Of a DNA stretch of 9,082 nucleotides, positions 8,659 through 9,082 are shown one piece after another (positions within the stretch are counted from its first letter, which is position 1; each line of letters starts with the position of its first letter). This stretch comes from Nitrospirota bacterium. GTDB lineage: Bacteria > Nitrospirota > Thermodesulfovibrionia > Thermodesulfovibrionales > Dissulfurispiraceae. The translations under genes were made by a program, and so were the position numbers. The notes beneath the pieces were generated by a model. The model was not told where the DNA came from. It saw only the letters and a program-made list of their open reading frames with translations, and did no database searches. The stretch covers positions 1 to 9,082 of the forward strand of contig DUZI01000057.1 in assembly GCA_013349595.1 (NCBI GenBank), given 5' to 3'.

Positions 8659-8708
8659 TATATTCTCTCCCCCTCTTAAATAATGTTAAAAATCTTTATG
8701 AGTTAATT
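8659..8708 (-). other. Intercistronic gap between the fmdE-like and molybdopterin-binding-like genes
   Basis: These 50 bases are the only space between genes in the window. Apart from the ribosome binding site at 8665-8675 they are AT-rich. I see no hairpin followed by a T-run on the minus strand and no clear promoter, so read-through transcription of the three minus-strand genes is the simplest reading. Confidence 0.5.
8665..8675 (-). promoter_or_regulatory. Ribosome binding site of the molybdopterin-binding-like gene
   Basis: Read on the minus strand, the run GAGGGGGAGAG ends 6 bases before the ATG at 8658. It is the clearest purine-rich Shine-Dalgarno-like site in the window and fixes the start of this gene. 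Confidence 0.7.
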
Positions 8709-9082
8709 TTATATTTTGACAGTCTGGAAAGGTAATTTTTTATAATATCCACCTTTTGAACAAGGATAACAGAGTATTTGCTCCCCTTCATTTATCTCTC
8801 TCATATCTTGCACATATTCATGACACCTCTGACATCTAACCCTTCGTAGAGGTCTTCCTGGCATGTCCTCCTGTCTAATCTTAACCTCTACTTGTTGTAT
8901 GTCAAATAATTCCTCTTCGTCCATCACCTTATAAGCCTCAAGCTGCGCCTTGTATTTATCGTTAATGTGATTCATTCGTTCTTTTGCCCATCCCCTTGCC
9001 TCTTCCTTGGCAATGATCCTGAAGGCTTTATTGGTTTGTAAATTTATAAATGTAGCAGCCATCTTGCCATAATCCATAAACT
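8709..9082 (-). CDS. FmdE-family protein, C-terminal part with four-cysteine zinc finger (5' partial)
   Basis: Seen: the frame is open to the window edge, with a Phe codon (9080-9078) before the ATG at 9077, so that ATG is probably internal and the gene starts beyond 9082. The visible 123 residues begin FMDYGKMAATF, which matches the end of the FmdE domain (family pattern GNL..DYGK...). A charged linker follows, then GRPLRRVRCQRCHEYV with a C4 finger: C82, C85, C103 and C106 counted from the 9077 Met (CxxC-x17-CxxC), of the TraR/DksA type. Known: FmdE was named from the molybdenum formylmethanofuran dehydrogenase operon of methanogens, but bacterial members are common near molybdoenzyme genes and have no settled biochemical function. 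The missing N-terminal half should carry the FmdE-domain histidine and cysteine residues. Stop TAA 8711-8709, followed 50 bases on by the molybdopterin-binding-like gene; probably the same operon. A free-standing zinc-finger protein is less likely given the FmdE-like opening. Confidence 0.78.
   Translation of the reverse strand, partial: FMDYGKMAATFINLQTNKAFRIIAKEEARGWAKERMNHINDKYKAQLEAYKVMDEEELFDIQQVEVKIRQEDMPGRPLRRVRCQRCHEYVQDMREINEGEQILCYPCSKGGYYKKLPFQTVKI

Noticed and set aside
9075..9077. ATG as the start of a small 122-residue zinc-finger gene
   Set aside because: The frame continues to the window edge, and the residues on both sides of the Met match the end of an FmdE domain, so the Met is most likely internal.

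Overview
The window is AT-rich, gene-dense and holds five protein-coding genes on two converging arms, with almost no non-coding DNA. Two of the genes run off the window edges. The outer-membrane genes show a diderm (Gram-negative) bacterium. The molybdopterin-binding-like protein with a cysteine-rich tail, the FmdE-family protein and LarC are a combination typical of anaerobes. Low GC, frequent AGG arginine codons and this gene mix would fit a Nitrospirota (Thermodesulfovibrio-like) or Desulfobacterota-type organism. That placement is an inference with low confidence.

Plus-strand arm (1-6418), envelope biogenesis. It starts inside a TamB/AsmA-like inner-membrane-anchored protein whose N-terminus lies upstream of the window. 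A BamA/TamA (Omp85) outer-membrane protein overlaps its 3' end. The Omp85 protein has a signal peptide, what I read as seven POTRA domains, and a 16-strand-type barrel with the VRGY lid motif. The overlap implies a co-translated pair: the TamB-like protein would span the periplasm and the Omp85 partner would sit in the outer membrane, as in the translocation and assembly module.

Minus-strand arm (9082-6401), metal-cofactor genes. In transcription order these are the C-terminal part of an FmdE-family zinc-finger protein, a MoeA-like molybdopterin-binding-domain protein with a five-cysteine tail, and LarC, the nickel-insertion enzyme of nickel-pincer nucleotide synthesis. Spacing is tight (about 50 bp, then a one-base stop/start overlap), so they look like one operon whose promoter and first codons lie beyond position 9082.

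The arms meet tail to tail, with the last 18 bp of the Omp85 gene and larC overlapping on opposite strands. I see no RNA genes, CRISPR arrays, insertion sequences, riboswitches or convincing rho-independent terminators. The only intergenic gap is 8659-8708. All main families are recognisable, so I do not see a wholly new system. The points most worth checking are the seven-POTRA Omp85 partner of TamB and the grouping of larC with molybdenum-type genes.
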